A stretch of 64,000 nucleotides of DNA from Aneurinibacillus terranovensis DSM 18919 (GCF_000430625.1 NZ_AUMJ01000009.1:1-64000); one strand, 5' to 3'; shown: positions 16,176-24,960, counted from the stretch's first letter. Numbers and translations: made by a program. Notes: generated by a model from the letters alone, not told the origin.

Positions 16176-16727
16176 TTAGCGCAAAAGTTTAAGAAAAGCT
16201 GCCATAAATCCCGGCAAATCTGGCCAGGCGTGTCCGGAGACAAGATTGCCGTGGGTATGCAGTGTTTCATCAACATAGGTAGCTCCACAGGCAATTACAT
16301 CCGGCTTACACGCGATGTACGCTGTATACTCGCGGCCTTTCATCAGGTCCGGCACAACGGAAAGCACCTGCGCTGCATGGCATATAGCCCCTACAGGCTT
16401 GTTGGTTTCAAAGAAGTGGCGGACGATCCCCGGGAGGTCTTTGTCTAAACGAATGTATTCAGGGGCGCGTCCTCCCGGAATGATTAACCCGTCGTAATCC
16501 GCTGGATTGATTTCCGCGAACGCAGCATGTGAATCGAGACCATACGCGGGTTTTTCGGTGTATGTTTCCATTCCTTCCACGAAATCATGGCACACAGTCT
16601 GGAGTTTTTTCACACTCGGCGACGCGACCGTGACCTCGTATCCTTCCTCCAGGCAGCGGTAGTACGGGTAAAAAATTTCGAGCGCCTCGACAGCATCTCC
16701 TGTAACAAGCAGCACTTTTTTACTCAT
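16176..16727 (-). CDS. DJ-1/PfpI family protein
   Basis: 183 residues with the flavodoxin-like class-I glutamine-amidotransferase fold. KVLLVTGDAVEALEIFYPYY forms the first strand-helix with the conserved acidic residue, and the nucleophile elbow is GAICHAAQ with the reactive Cys. Members act as proteases, glyoxalases/deglycases or chaperones; which one cannot be told here. The start is fixed by GGAGG eight bases upstream of ATG 16727; an upstream in-frame extension lacks a ribosome site. It is monocistronic, with its own terminator. Confidence 0.88.
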   Translation of the reverse strand: MSKKVLLVTGDAVEALEIFYPYYRCLEEGYEVTVASPSVKKLQTVCHDFVEGMETYTEKPAYGLDSHAAFAEINPADYDGLIIPGGRAPEYIRLDKDLPGIVRHFFETNKPVGAICHAAQVLSVVPDLMKGREYTAYIACKPDVIACGATYVDETLHTHGNLVSGHAWPDLPGFMAAFLKLLR

Positions 16728-16766
16728 GAATCCTTCCTCCATTCGTTTGAAAAATGGCAAAGAAAA

Positions 16767-16804
16767 CTGGTTAGCGCCAGCCAAAGGCGTAGGCGGTAGC
16801 CTTA
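16767..16804 (+). repeat. Short dispersed hairpin repeat
   Basis: CTGGTTAGCGCCAG begins with a short stem-loop and is followed by CCAAAGGCGTAGGCGGTAGC. It aligns over its whole length with the element at 24798-24837, and more loosely with those at 18936, 29735 and 41111. Confidence 0.6.
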
Positions 16805-16862
16805 TTCTTTCCTTTCACCCTTTCGACGGAAGCCTTTCATTTCCTTCTTTCTCCTGCACACC

Positions 16863-17238
16863 TTAACTCTCCTGCTGTAATCTACCCTCTAAAATCTCTA
16901 TCGCTTGTTTCATTACGTTCTCTGCCGGTATTTCTATATCGGTCGCTCCCTGCGCCAGAAGAGGGTTCCCCCCTCCCCTGTCGCCGCAGCGTGCAAACGT
17001 TTCTTTTAATACTTCGTTCATTGATCGTTCCTGTGTCACACGGCTAGCCGCCTGTCGGATAGAAGACGGTTTGGTTCAGCACAACATAAGCCTGTCCATC
17101 GTCTTCCGCACCGTATTCGATAATCACTGCTGTAAATTCTTTTATGTAGGGGTTTTCGTAATAAAGCCTGCCTTTCAATTCGTTTGCTCTTCTCTCATCA
17201 AAAAACATTAGGGAAAATCCCTGGTAACATTCCCCCAT
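16863..17238 (-). pseudogene. AlaX-type alanyl-tRNA editing protein, internally deleted
   Basis: The first part reads LYYENPYIKEFTAVIIEYG and ends VVLNQTVFYPTGG before a stop; this is the N-terminus of alanyl-tRNA editing proteins (YPTGGGQP motif). About ten codons later, in another frame, comes ERSMNEVLKETFARCGDRGG followed by GNPLLAQGATD and a helical tail to TAA at 16863. That is the end of a DHHA1 domain. The zinc-binding editing core between them, some 270 codons, is missing. Intact relatives hydrolyse Ser- or Gly-tRNA(Ala). The gene is inactivated by deletion plus a frame change. Confidence 0.8.
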
Positions 17239-17252
17239 ATGGGTATTAGCAA

Positions 17253-18272
17253 TTATCTTACATCATTGGCCACTTTGACCAATTGTTTACCCAGGTTTTC
17301 TCCGCGGAACAATCCCAAAAAGGCCTCGGGAGCGTTCTCCAAACCTTCCACGATCGTTTCATGATATTTTATCTTCCCGTCCTTTACCCATTGAGCCAAC
17401 TGGACGATGCCCCGGGGATGTTCAGCCGCATAGTCTGAAACGATAAAGCCCTTCATCATTGAGCTGGTTTTTATTAAGGAGGTCGTAATTCGCGGTCCTA
17501 TGTCAGGTTTTTCAAGGTTGTACATCGAGATTTGGCCGCAGAGAGGAATGCGGGCCTGATGGTTTAAAAACCTGAGGACCGCATCGGAAATGTCCCCGCC
17601 TACGTTGTCAAAGTAGACATCTACCCCGTTCGGACATGCTATTTCAAGATCTGCTTGAATATTTTTGGTTGTTTTATAGTTTATGGCCGCATCAAAGCTC
17701 AATTCATCCAATAGGTAGCTGATTTTTTTCTCCGATCCGGCAATGCCGACGACACGACAGCCTTTAATTTTAGCAATTTGTCCGACAACCATGCCGACAG
17801 CGCCCGCGGCACCTGACACCACTACCGTTTCACCGGGCTGAGGTTTTCCAATTTCAAGCAGCCCAAAATAAGCGGTAAGTCCCGGCATGCCAACCACGCC
17901 GAGATAAGCGGTAAGGGGGGCTGCCTCAGGGTCAATTTTCGTCAGGTACTGGCCGCTGGAAACAGAATAATCCTGCCAGCCAAGCATGCCCACTACTATA
18001 TCTCCCCTTTGAAAGTTCTGATTGCGGGATTCCATCACTTCTCCTACAACTCCGCCTGTCAGTACTTCATTTAATTTATACGGCGGTACGTAGGATTTGA
18101 CATCACTCATTCTTCCGCGCATGTATGGATCTACCGATAAATAGAGGGTTCGAATAAGCACCTGGCCATCTTCCACATCAGGAATAGGACTCTCAATTAG
18201 CTTAAAGTGCCGGTCATCCGGCATTCCTTGTGGCCTTTCTATAAGAAAAATTTGCCGATTGGTAGCTGTCAA
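17253..18272 (-). CDS. NADP-dependent medium-chain oxidoreductase (zinc-free)
   Basis: About 340 residues of the leukotriene-B4-dehydrogenase/YfmJ-like MDR family. DPYMRGRMSDVKSY is the conserved N-terminal block, VSGAAGAVGMVVGQIAK binds the nucleotide and VDVYFDNVGGDISDAVL follows. No zinc-site cysteines are seen. These enzymes reduce alpha,beta-unsaturated carbonyls with NADPH. I prefer a TTG start at 18272, six bases after GGAGTG; the GTG nine bases upstream lies inside that ribosome site. It stands 14 bp downstream of the decayed AlaX gene's start. The 330-bp gap before the next gene shows no clear feature beyond a TATAAT near 18556. Confidence 0.87.
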   Translation of the reverse strand: MTATNRQIFLIERPQGMPDDRHFKLIESPIPDVEDGQVLIRTLYLSVDPYMRGRMSDVKSYVPPYKLNEVLTGGVVGEVMESRNQNFQRGDIVVGMLGWQDYSVSSGQYLTKIDPEAAPLTAYLGVVGMPGLTAYFGLLEIGKPQPGETVVVSGAAGAVGMVVGQIAKIKGCRVVGIAGSEKKISYLLDELSFDAAINYKTTKNIQADLEIACPNGVDVYFDNVGGDISDAVLRFLNHQARIPLCGQISMYNLEKPDIGPRITTSLIKTSSMMKGFIVSDYAAEHPRGIVQLAQWVKDGKIKYHETIVEGLENAPEAFLGLFRGENLGKQLVKVANDVR

Positions 18273-18608
18273 GTCTATCACTCCATCTTTTTTAAATTTA
18301 GTACATTATTAACGTCTTTGGTCTGTTTTCAACTTCTATAGTATTCCCCGCTAGCAAATATACCCACCTATCATGCAAAAATGTTGCCCTTACTGATTCT
18401 ATACCCTAATCATTCACCGTTTACCGCTCATTTTCCTTTTTTGGTGAAATTGCCCGGTCAATCCCTGATAAAGAAACTCAGCTTATTTTCACTTTAACAC
18501 TTTTCTGCCAAGTTTCTTAAAAAGTTTTACATAAAAAGGAACGGGAAGGGAAAACTATAATACGATGCAACCAGGAAAAGTTTGAAACAGAAAAAAGGAG
18601 GCATACCT

Positions 18609-18908
18609 TTGGGTAAAAAGAATAATCCAACATATCCGAATCAGACATTTACGCCGCTATCAACGGAATACGATCAAACCCATACGATTTTTTTGGAGGA
18701 ATTTCCGGAGGGTGCGTATGGTGCGTCAAAAAACTACGATTTGTCAAAGGATGAATGGAAAGAAAATATGCATTCGGCTCCGCAGTTTACCTACGAAAAC
18801 AGAGGTTTTCATGAAGGAAACCCACGGCAGGATCCGGCCGCTCATCCAACACATGATAATCCGGATAGCAATGAACAGGATCCGTACGTTACAAACTCCA
18901 GCCAGTAA
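18609..18908 (+). CDS. Small hydrophilic protein, possibly DUF3905-like
   Basis: 99 residues starting at TTG 18609, with GGAGG seven bases upstream. The sequence is Pro-, Asn- and Tyr-rich and Cys-free. FTYENRGFHEGNPRQDPAAH and PTHDNPDSNEQDPY stand out, and FPEGAYGAS sits in the middle. The pattern reminds me of DUF3905 proteins of Bacillales, which are of unknown function, but I cannot confirm this. No signal peptide or membrane helix. Followed by its own terminator. Confidence 0.7.
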   Translation: MGKKNNPTYPNQTFTPLSTEYDQTHTIFLEEFPEGAYGASKNYDLSKDEWKENMHSAPQFTYENRGFHEGNPRQDPAAHPTHDNPDSNEQDPYVTNSSQ

Positions 18909-18932
18909 CCCCGTAGAAGCGGGGCTTTTTTT
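18909..18932 (+). terminator. Rho-independent terminator
   Basis: CCCCG-TAGAAG-CGGGG followed by C and seven Ts, starting one base after the stop codon of the preceding small gene. Confidence 0.85.
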
Positions 18933-18935
18933 ATA

Positions 18936-18977
18936 GCGAAGGCTATCACCAGCGCCTGCCGCCTGACGCTGCCCAGG
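18936..18977 (-). repeat. Short dispersed hairpin repeat
   Basis: On the minus strand CCTGGGCAGCGTCAGG is followed by CGGCAGGCGCTGGTGATAGC. It shares the stem with AGCG loop and the trailing GGCG...GATAGCC of the copies at 16767 and 24798. Confidence 0.5.
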
Positions 18978-19064
18978 TTTTTTTATTGCTGAAGGGATAA
19001 GGGAAACACGGACTCTTTTAAAGTGTGCTATACTCAGAAGAAAAACATCACGGTGAGGCTGCCT

Positions 19065-19574
19065 ATGTATCCACAGCAGTATATTGATTATCTTGTTTAT
19101 TTCCATGCGGATCGCGATTATTTTGAATGCCATGAAATTCTTGAAGAATACTGGAAAAGCTTCCCTATTGAAACGCGAAGCGCTGTTTGGGTCGGCCTGA
19201 TCCAGATTGCGGTTGGCCTCTACCACCAGCGGCGTGGCAATCTAACAGGGGCTGAAAAAATGTTCGCCGGTGCGCTTGCCATATTACGGGATAAGCAGCT
19301 GTCAAATCTTGGAGTCGACAGAGAAGCTCTTCTGCATGATTTACAACACAGACTTCAAACGCTCCATACCACTCCATATGCTGATTTAAATCTTCCGCTA
19401 ACCGCTCCCGAACTGGTTCAATCCTGTAAGACTCATGCAAAAAAACGCGCGGTGACCTGGCTGGCTCCGAGCGACTTCACCAATTCATTTTTAATGCACA
19501 AACACACGCTCCGCGACCGCTCGCACGTGATTAGAACGCGTGAGGACACAATAAAGCGACGACAAAGAAACTAA
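19065..19574 (+). CDS. DUF309 domain-containing protein
   Basis: 169 residues. The N-terminal half matches DUF309: YFHADRDYFECHEILEEYWK has the conserved H-x-x-R-D-Y-F-E-C-H-E signature, followed by GLIQIAVGLYHQRRGN. The DUF309 fold is a small helical bundle of unknown function, with the His/Glu residues clustered as if metal-binding. The C-terminal ~60 residues are basic (DRSHVIRTREDTIKRRQRN). ATG 19065 has GGTGAGG six bases upstream; an earlier in-frame ATG does not. Confidence 0.85.
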   Translation: MYPQQYIDYLVYFHADRDYFECHEILEEYWKSFPIETRSAVWVGLIQIAVGLYHQRRGNLTGAEKMFAGALAILRDKQLSNLGVDREALLHDLQHRLQTLHTTPYADLNLPLTAPELVQSCKTHAKKRAVTWLAPSDFTNSFLMHKHTLRDRSHVIRTREDTIKRRQRN

Positions 19575-19577
19575 GAC

Positions 19578-19612
19578 GGAGTATACCGGTGATTCGGTAT
19601 ACTCCTTTTTTT
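19578..19612 (+). terminator. Rho-independent terminator
   Basis: GGAGTATACC and GGTATACTCC form a ten-pair stem, followed by seven Ts. It sits three bases after the DUF309 stop codon and just before the convergent glycosyltransferase gene. Confidence 0.9.
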
Positions 19613-19619
19613 CTTGCTG

Positions 19620-20645
19620 TTAAGAAGAGGAAGTGGTCACCTTCGTATTTCTTTTGGACGTGAGAAATCTCTCATAAATTGGCAGCAGCTGTTTTGCTAC
19701 GATACGGTTATCATGATAGCTCTCCACGAATTTTCGTCCATCCATTCCTTTTTTTCTTCGAAGCTCCCCAGAAGATAGCAACTCCTTTAAAACGTCGTAT
19801 ATTGTATCAGGATTCGCCGTGCAGATTGGGGGCTTTGTATTATATTGACACATCAAGTCGTCACGAACATAGCAGATAACCGGTTTACCAAGCGCCATTG
19901 CTTCTACACTGAAAAGGCCATAAGAACCGCAAAAGATTTGATCAATAATAATATCCGCATTTCTGTACAGTGCCGTTGCTTTTTCATTGCTCATTTTCTC
20001 GATGCGTTGATAACGAAAAGAAAATTCTTTTTTAAGTTTTTCAATGACTTCTTCAATTCTTGCGGTTCCCTTAAATTCAGGTTGTGTAGGAGCATGAATA
20101 ATAAGCGGTGTGTTCTCGGAAGGATTCGGATAAACCGGCTCAAATTTTTCAAGGTTGATCGCGATTGGAATAACATGAACTTCTTTATAGTACGGGGAAA
20201 CATAGGGTAAAACCTCATAATCTTGCACAAAACCTACGGGTATATATTTGGAAATTTTCATCATTTTTTGATGAATTTCTTCTTCCGGAGGAGAATCTGC
20301 TGTATTGACATATGGGTTAAACAGCTTAGCTATACTCCCCTTACGTACATCGCTTCCCCAGTGGTGCATGAAAGCCGGCTTTCCAGCCTCTGCCAACAAC
20401 TCAAGGTCTCGAAAATCATTAAAAAATGTCAGGGCGTAATGATAGTGAAAAATCTCAAAATGATTAATCGCATCCCCGGTAATCCTCGTAATTTCATTAC
20501 CGTCTGCAGGCAGAATATTATCTTTATAGCCAAGCGAAGTATGATAGTAGTTGTATCCCATGGCCTGATGACCCTCTTTTTTGAACGCATCGTTTAATAT
20601 TCCCATTTGGCCTGCTATTTCAAGAGGACCTTGGATGATTTTCAT
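19620..20645 (-). CDS. Glycosyltransferase (GT-B fold)
   Basis: 341 residues. The C-terminal half has the GT-B donor site: IIHAPTQPEFKGTARIEEVI is a typical strand-turn, then ALYRNADIIIDQIFCGSYGL followed by FSVEAMALGKPVICY, which holds the E-x(7)-E-like acidic pair of GT4-type enzymes. The N-terminal half has HYHYALTFF and MHHWGSDVR, as in glycosyltransferases of the surface-polysaccharide type. There is no signal peptide, so it is cytoplasmic or peripheral. GGTGAGG precedes the ATG. It is divergent from the DUF4855 gene, sharing a 290-bp control region. Confidence 0.83.
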   Translation of the reverse strand: MKIIQGPLEIAGQMGILNDAFKKEGHQAMGYNYYHTSLGYKDNILPADGNEITRITGDAINHFEIFHYHYALTFFNDFRDLELLAEAGKPAFMHHWGSDVRKGSIAKLFNPYVNTADSPPEEEIHQKMMKISKYIPVGFVQDYEVLPYVSPYYKEVHVIPIAINLEKFEPVYPNPSENTPLIIHAPTQPEFKGTARIEEVIEKLKKEFSFRYQRIEKMSNEKATALYRNADIIIDQIFCGSYGLFSVEAMALGKPVICYVRDDLMCQYNTKPPICTANPDTIYDVLKELLSSGELRRKKGMDGRKFVESYHDNRIVAKQLLPIYERFLTSKRNTKVTTSSS

Positions 20646-20868
20646 TTACCTCACCTTTCTTACGTTTACTCTTCCGCTGTTTTTTCTCCACTCACATCTT
20701 TCTTTTATATAAGGCCCTTACTAACCACCTCTCTCTTACTTATAGCATCATACTGCACGAAAACCGACAACACATTGCTTTTATCCATACTATTCAATCT
20801 CTACTTATGTTTTATTCATAAGAAAATAATTGGTTAGTATTTGCAGCAAAAATAGTTTTCTGCCACAT

Positions 20869-20896
20869 AACAGCAACTCTTTGCTTTTCATATGCT
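20869..20896 (+). promoter_or_regulatory. Possible sigma-K-type sporulation promoter
   Basis: AAC (20869-20871) and CATATGCT (20889-20896), 17 bases apart, resemble the late mother-cell consensus AC-N16/17-CATANNNT. It lies 40 bp upstream of the DUF4855 gene. The match is short and could be chance; if real, it would make that gene a spore-coat-stage product. Confidence 0.3.
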
Positions 20897-20934
20897 GTAC
20901 ATGTAGCCAATAATATCGGGAAAGGTGTGAAAAA

Positions 20935-21957
20935 TTGATGATTGAAACATCTCCAGTTGGATTTATCGCCCCAAAACCGGCAATTTTTCGCAATCATTTA
21001 TGTGTTTTGCCGTGTGGCGGCGTAACAGAAGAAGCACCACAAAATTGGACGGTTCCAGAACTTGAAAGGTATGTTTCCTATTATTCGAACGGAAAACCAG
21101 TCGATAAATTATTCGGTGGGTTTATTTTTAACGGTGTATCAGTACAACCGAATCGTTATATGTATCCAATGTATGTTGGCTTTGGTGAGGCAGCAGATAT
21201 TGATGATTGGTCTAAATGGCTTGAAATGTTATTTTCACCGGGAAAAAATTTAAAAGCATTATATTTACTTGCGACTCAATCACCATCTGTTGACGTATGG
21301 GTATCTATTCCTTACCCTTATATCAATCAAACCAACTTCGGTTCCGTTCATGGTAAATCGTTGAATTTTAAAGCAGATGATCATGATCGCTTTAAAGCGG
21401 TAGCATGGTGGATCGACGAGTTTATCGAACGCTGGAAAAAGGAAGTACTTCTCCATAAAAGACTAAGTTTCCGCGGGTTCCTCTGGCAAAGAGAATCGAT
21501 TCATGATTATGATGAAAATCTTGTGATTCGGACGACTCAATACATTAGGGATAAAGGGTATTTCAGTTTATGGCTGCTAAACTATGGATCGTATGGGTGT
21601 ATAGATTGGCAAAAATTCGGATTTGATATTGCTGTAGCCAATCCAAATTACTATGGCAACGCCCATTACGATGTACAATGGATTAACAATACATCAGGAT
21701 ACGCCAAACATTATCACACAGGATTACAAATTATTTATGGAAAAGGGCTAATTTTCAACGAGACTCATTTTGTAGATTATCTTAATTTAGGGCTGCCGTA
21801 CTACAATAATTACATGACTGAGTCTTTTCTTGTATATCAATTTGTAGGCCAGACACTAAGAGAGATATGTGAACAATCTCCTGAAAATTATGACCGTTTA
21901 TATTCTTTCATTAAAGGAACGTATGTGAAAACATTTTATCCAGGTATAACCTATTAA
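20935..21957 (+). CDS. DUF4855 domain-containing protein
   Basis: About 340 residues without signal peptide. The features SYYSNGKPVDKLFGGFIFNG, the central WIDEFIERW, RGFLWQRESIHDYDENL, LWLLNYGSYGCIDWQKFGFD and a late IFNETHFVDYL look like DUF4855. That family is found in Bacillales and resembles a TIM-barrel glycoside-hydrolase fold with acidic residues on strand ends. Its activity is not established. Codon use is more AT-rich than in its neighbours. Adjacent sugar-modifying genes suggest a role on cell or spore surface glycans; that is inference. Confidence 0.7.
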   Translation: MMIETSPVGFIAPKPAIFRNHLCVLPCGGVTEEAPQNWTVPELERYVSYYSNGKPVDKLFGGFIFNGVSVQPNRYMYPMYVGFGEAADIDDWSKWLEMLFSPGKNLKALYLLATQSPSVDVWVSIPYPYINQTNFGSVHGKSLNFKADDHDRFKAVAWWIDEFIERWKKEVLLHKRLSFRGFLWQRESIHDYDENLVIRTTQYIRDKGYFSLWLLNYGSYGCIDWQKFGFDIAVANPNYYGNAHYDVQWINNTSGYAKHYHTGLQIIYGKGLIFNETHFVDYLNLGLPYYNNYMTESFLVYQFVGQTLREICEQSPENYDRLYSFIKGTYVKTFYPGITY

Positions 21958-21999
21958 AATAAAAAACCATGTAAGGGTAACAACCATTGTTTTTTGGTA

Positions 22000-22048
22000 G
22001 GACAGAAAAAAGCTTCTATACCATCAGTATAGAAGCTTTTTTCTGTCC
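22000..22048. terminator. Strong bidirectional terminator
   Basis: Perfect 22-bp arms, containing AAAAAAGCTTCTATAC and its complement, with a five-base loop. It separates the convergent DUF4855 and acyltransferase genes and has T-runs on both strands. Confidence 0.92.
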
Positions 22049-22105
22049 TATATATCCAAAACTTATCATGTGAATATCCTTACATATTCCATTAGATTGA
22101 AAGGA

Positions 22106-22972
22106 TTATGACGGAAGCATCCTAGCCGGGTTTCCAACAACTTTTGCGCCTGTCTCCACATCTTTCAATACAACGGAACCCATGCCGATCAGAGCATGGT
22201 CCCCAATTTTTACATTTTGTTTTGTTAAAGCATTGATCCCAACCCAGGCGCCTTTCCCGATTACTGTACCGCCCGAAAAAATACAACCTGCGGTCACGAT
22301 AGCATTTTTCTTAACCGTCACATTATGGCCAATGTGGTTATGGTCATCGATTTTTGCATAATCTTCTATGATTGTATCCTCGATAGTCCCCTTACAAACA
22401 GTAGTAAGGCTCCCTACCTCAACACAATTGCCGATTTTCACAGATCCCAGGTGCTTGATCCGCATGGGCTGTCCAACATCATCCCTCTCAAAACCAAACC
22501 CGTCTTCCCCAATAATCGCCCCCGACTTTATCCTGCAGTTACGGCCAATTTGAACCCCATCTCCAATCACAACATAGTGGTCGATGACCGTTCCCTCATC
22601 GATGATTACATTGCGTCCGATGACAGTGTACTGTCCTACCTTTACGCTTGGGTGAATTTGCGGCGGATCATCGGGTCGCCCAAAGCCTATCGCTTCATCC
22701 AGCAGTTGCAAAGCACGGGCAAAATCCAGCCTTGGATTTTTTGATATAATTACGGAGACCTTTCCTCCTGATACTCCCGGAAACCCAATGACCAGAACGG
22801 CGTTATTTATTTCAATGGAAGGAGCTTTACAAAAAGTAAGGGAGGAATCGACTAAACGGTGTAATGAAGAAACTCGGATGATTTCTATGTCAGGGCCCTG
22901 TAACGTAAGATTTAATTTGTTAGCTAACCATGAAGCTTTGACAGGTTGTTGTAATACGTTTCCAGTTATCAT
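22106..22972 (-). CDS. LpxD-like hexapeptide-repeat acyltransferase
   Basis: 288 residues. An LpxD-type N-terminal domain of about 100 residues precedes a left-handed beta-helix made of hexapeptide repeats (IHPSVKVGQYTVIGRNVIID and onwards). IDDHNHIGHNV is in the place of the LpxD catalytic His, and the C-terminus VVGNPARML is standard. In Gram-negatives LpxD N-acylates UDP-sugars for lipid A. In this Gram-positive it more likely acylates an amino sugar of a surface glycan. Its ATG overlaps the epimerase stop (ATGA), so the two are co-translated. Confidence 0.82.
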   Translation of the reverse strand: MITGNVLQQPVKASWLANKLNLTLQGPDIEIIRVSSLHRLVDSSLTFCKAPSIEINNAVLVIGFPGVSGGKVSVIISKNPRLDFARALQLLDEAIGFGRPDDPPQIHPSVKVGQYTVIGRNVIIDEGTVIDHYVVIGDGVQIGRNCRIKSGAIIGEDGFGFERDDVGQPMRIKHLGSVKIGNCVEVGSLTTVCKGTIEDTIIEDYAKIDDHNHIGHNVTVKKNAIVTAGCIFSGGTVIGKGAWVGINALTKQNVKIGDHALIGMGSVVLKDVETGAKVVGNPARMLPS

Positions 22973-23916
22973 ACTTTTCCCTCTCGCAGCCAGTCATATG
23001 TTTTCCTCAGGCCATCTGTAAGGCTATACCGTGGTGTCCATTGGACATCCGTTTGCAATGCGGTAACATCGACCGCTCTCCGGTATACTTTATCTACCAC
23101 CCTTTTCGGTTTGTACAGGGTCGGGTATGAAAGATGCCCGGTAATCGTGGAAATTGCCTCGGCAAGCTCATTTACACTCGTTTCTCTTCCCGTCCCAACG
23201 TTATACACATTACCAACAAAGCCCGGTTCCCATGCCGCCCGCAGCAAAACGTCCATGACATCCTCTACATACGTAAAGTCTCTTGTCTGAGTACCATCCC
23301 CGTATATAGTAAGCGGTTCACCCTGTTCAACCGCGTCGAAAAACTTGGCAACAACACCGCAATAAGGATTTTCAATCAGCTGCCCGGGCCCGAATACATT
23401 CGACAGGCGCAGGATGGTTACAGGGACTTGATACATATGGTAAAAAACCTTGCAGTAATGTTCGGTCGAAAATTTACTCGCTGAGTAGGGAAGTGTAATG
23501 TTGAAATAGGATTCGGGGGTAGGAATGACAGGGGCATTGCCATAAACGGAAGCCGTAGAAGTATAGACGAACCTTTTTAGATGTGAACAGCATTCTTTTG
23601 CCTTGCGGAGGAGCAAAAATCCACCGTACAGATTCGTGTGCAAATCCCCTTCTATATCCTGGACGGATAAAAGAATATTGCGGCAGGCTAAGTGAAAAAT
23701 ACATTCTACTTCAGGCAGAATCTGTTCCAGTAACTCTTCATTCGTAATGCTTCCCCTATGAAACGTAAGCGTAGCAGATTGAGGAAGTGCGTTTACATTA
23801 CCGGTCGAAAGATCGTCTATCACATGTACGTGTTCGGAAATCGACAGCAATTTTTTAACTAATTGCGACCCCAGGAAACCTGCGCCTCCTGTAACCAGGA
23901 CGTTTCCATATTTCAT
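22969..23916 (-). CDS. NAD-dependent nucleotide-sugar epimerase/dehydratase (extended SDR)
   Basis: About 315 residues. The Rossmann motif GGAGFLGSQLVK is followed by DDLSTGN, the active-site Ser-Tyr-Lys with TLPYSASKFSTEHYCK, and TQTRDFTYVEDV. The pattern resembles UDP-glucose/UDP-GlcNAc 4-epimerases. The enzyme acts on UDP- or dTDP-sugars in the cytoplasm. I start at ATG 23916, six bases after AAAGGATG; longer starts lack spacing. It is coupled to the acyltransferase gene, so they probably make one acylated sugar nucleotide. Confidence 0.88.
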   Translation of the reverse strand: MKYGNVLVTGGAGFLGSQLVKKLLSISEHVHVIDDLSTGNVNALPQSATLTFHRGSITNEELLEQILPEVECIFHLACRNILLSVQDIEGDLHTNLYGGFLLLRKAKECCSHLKRFVYTSTASVYGNAPVIPTPESYFNITLPYSASKFSTEHYCKVFYHMYQVPVTILRLSNVFGPGQLIENPYCGVVAKFFDAVEQGEPLTIYGDGTQTRDFTYVEDVMDVLLRAAWEPGFVGNVYNVGTGRETSVNELAEAISTITGHLSYPTLYKPKRVVDKVYRRAVDVTALQTDVQWTPRYSLTDGLRKTYDWLREGKV

Positions 23917-24154
23917 GCGGTTCATCCTTTCTTCATTTACTAACATTAACGCTACTACTTGGTTTATGCGAGCGTTCGTTAGATTGCGATTACTTTACTG
24001 GAAAATGGATGAATGCAGGAATGATATTCTCCTATTTTTGAATCCGGCGTAATAAATAGGTGTAATTTCGTTGCAATTGCTCATTCCGAATCAAGAGAAG
24101 TGATTATAATAGTAATAAATTTTAGAGTTTTTGCTTGAAAAGGGTTGAAAGAGG

Positions 24155-24796
24155 GTGATTGCTATTCATTCATTTACTAGAATCCTTATTGTTGCACCCC
24201 ACACTGACGATGGTGAACTTGCATGCGGTGCGTCCATCAATAAATGGGTAAATGAGGGGAAAACAATTTATTATGTGGCTTTTTCCGCAGCTGAGGACTC
24301 TGTGCCGGAAGGATTCCCAAGAGATGCATTACGAAAAGAAGTGCTACTGGCTACGTGTACTTTGGGTATTTCTCCACAAAACGTACGTATTTTAAAATAT
24401 CCGGTACGAAGATTCCCGGAATACCGGCAGGATATTCTGGAAGATCTCGTTACAATCAAAAAAGAGCTGCAGCCGAATCTTGTACTGCTCCCCTCCCAAA
24501 ATGATATCCATCAAGACCACCAGGTGGTCACTTTGGAAGGAATCAGGGCTTTTAAAACACACTCCGTTTTAGGATACGAACTTCCCTGGAACCAATTAAA
24601 AACTTCTAATACATGTTTTTCAGTGATCACGCGGGAAAACCTGATTAAAAAATATGAAGCGCTGAAATGTTACCAAACGCAGCAGCATAGACCGTATCTA
24701 AAAGATGATTTTATCCATGGTTGGGCAAGAATGAGAGGAACCCAGGTAGGGCTGGAATATGCGGAATGTTTTGAGATTATCCGATGGTTTTTGTAA
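24155..24796 (+). CDS. PIG-L/LmbE-family deacetylase
   Basis: 213 residues. The metal-binding motif VAPHTDDGELACGA (His-x-Asp-Asp) and a second site SQNDIHQDHQVV (H-x-x-H-type ligand) define the family, whose members remove N-acetyl groups from GlcNAc derivatives (bacillithiol, mycothiol, teicoplanin, GPI). It starts at GTG 24155, behind AAGGG. It is divergent from the epimerase-acyltransferase pair. Deacetylation followed by the LpxD-like acylation would exchange one N-acyl group for another. BshB-like bacillithiol deacetylase is an alternative. Confidence 0.85.
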   Translation: MIAIHSFTRILIVAPHTDDGELACGASINKWVNEGKTIYYVAFSAAEDSVPEGFPRDALRKEVLLATCTLGISPQNVRILKYPVRRFPEYRQDILEDLVTIKKELQPNLVLLPSQNDIHQDHQVVTLEGIRAFKTHSVLGYELPWNQLKTSNTCFSVITRENLIKKYEALKCYQTQQHRPYLKDDFIHGWARMRGTQVGLEYAECFEIIRWFL

Positions 24797-24797
24797 A

Positions 24798-24837
24798 CTT
24801 GGCTAACGCCAAGCCAAAGGCGCAGACGATAGACTTA
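24798..24837 (+). repeat. Short dispersed hairpin repeat
   Basis: CTTGGCTAACGCCAAG forms a six-pair stem and is followed by CCAAAGGCGCAGACGATAGA. It starts two bases after the deacetylase stop codon. The closest relative in the window is 16767-16804. Confidence 0.6.
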
Positions 24838-24880
24838 GCTGCACTTATGCGTGTAGGAAAGTTATACTTTACTATACGCT

Positions 24881-24930
24881 AAAAAAAGAAGCCCTCGGAG
24901 ACGCGCGTACGCGTTTGGCTAAGGGCTTTC
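24881..24930. terminator. Terminator between convergent PIG-L and sbcC genes
   Basis: AAAGAAGCCCT and AGGGCTTT enclose a GC-rich inner part with ACGCG repeats. On the minus strand GGGCTTC is followed by seven Ts, so it mainly ends the sbcCD-addAB transcript. Confidence 0.75.
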
Positions 24931-24960
24931 CTTTATGGTGAAACAACTGTTTACCGGTGA

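Noticed and set aside
15830-16448. Open frames on both strands sharing a short peptide (KESICCF...KQHILS) with frames near 1101-1355
   Set aside because: The similarity comes from the palindromic hairpin of the structured repeat; no start signal or protein family supports translation.
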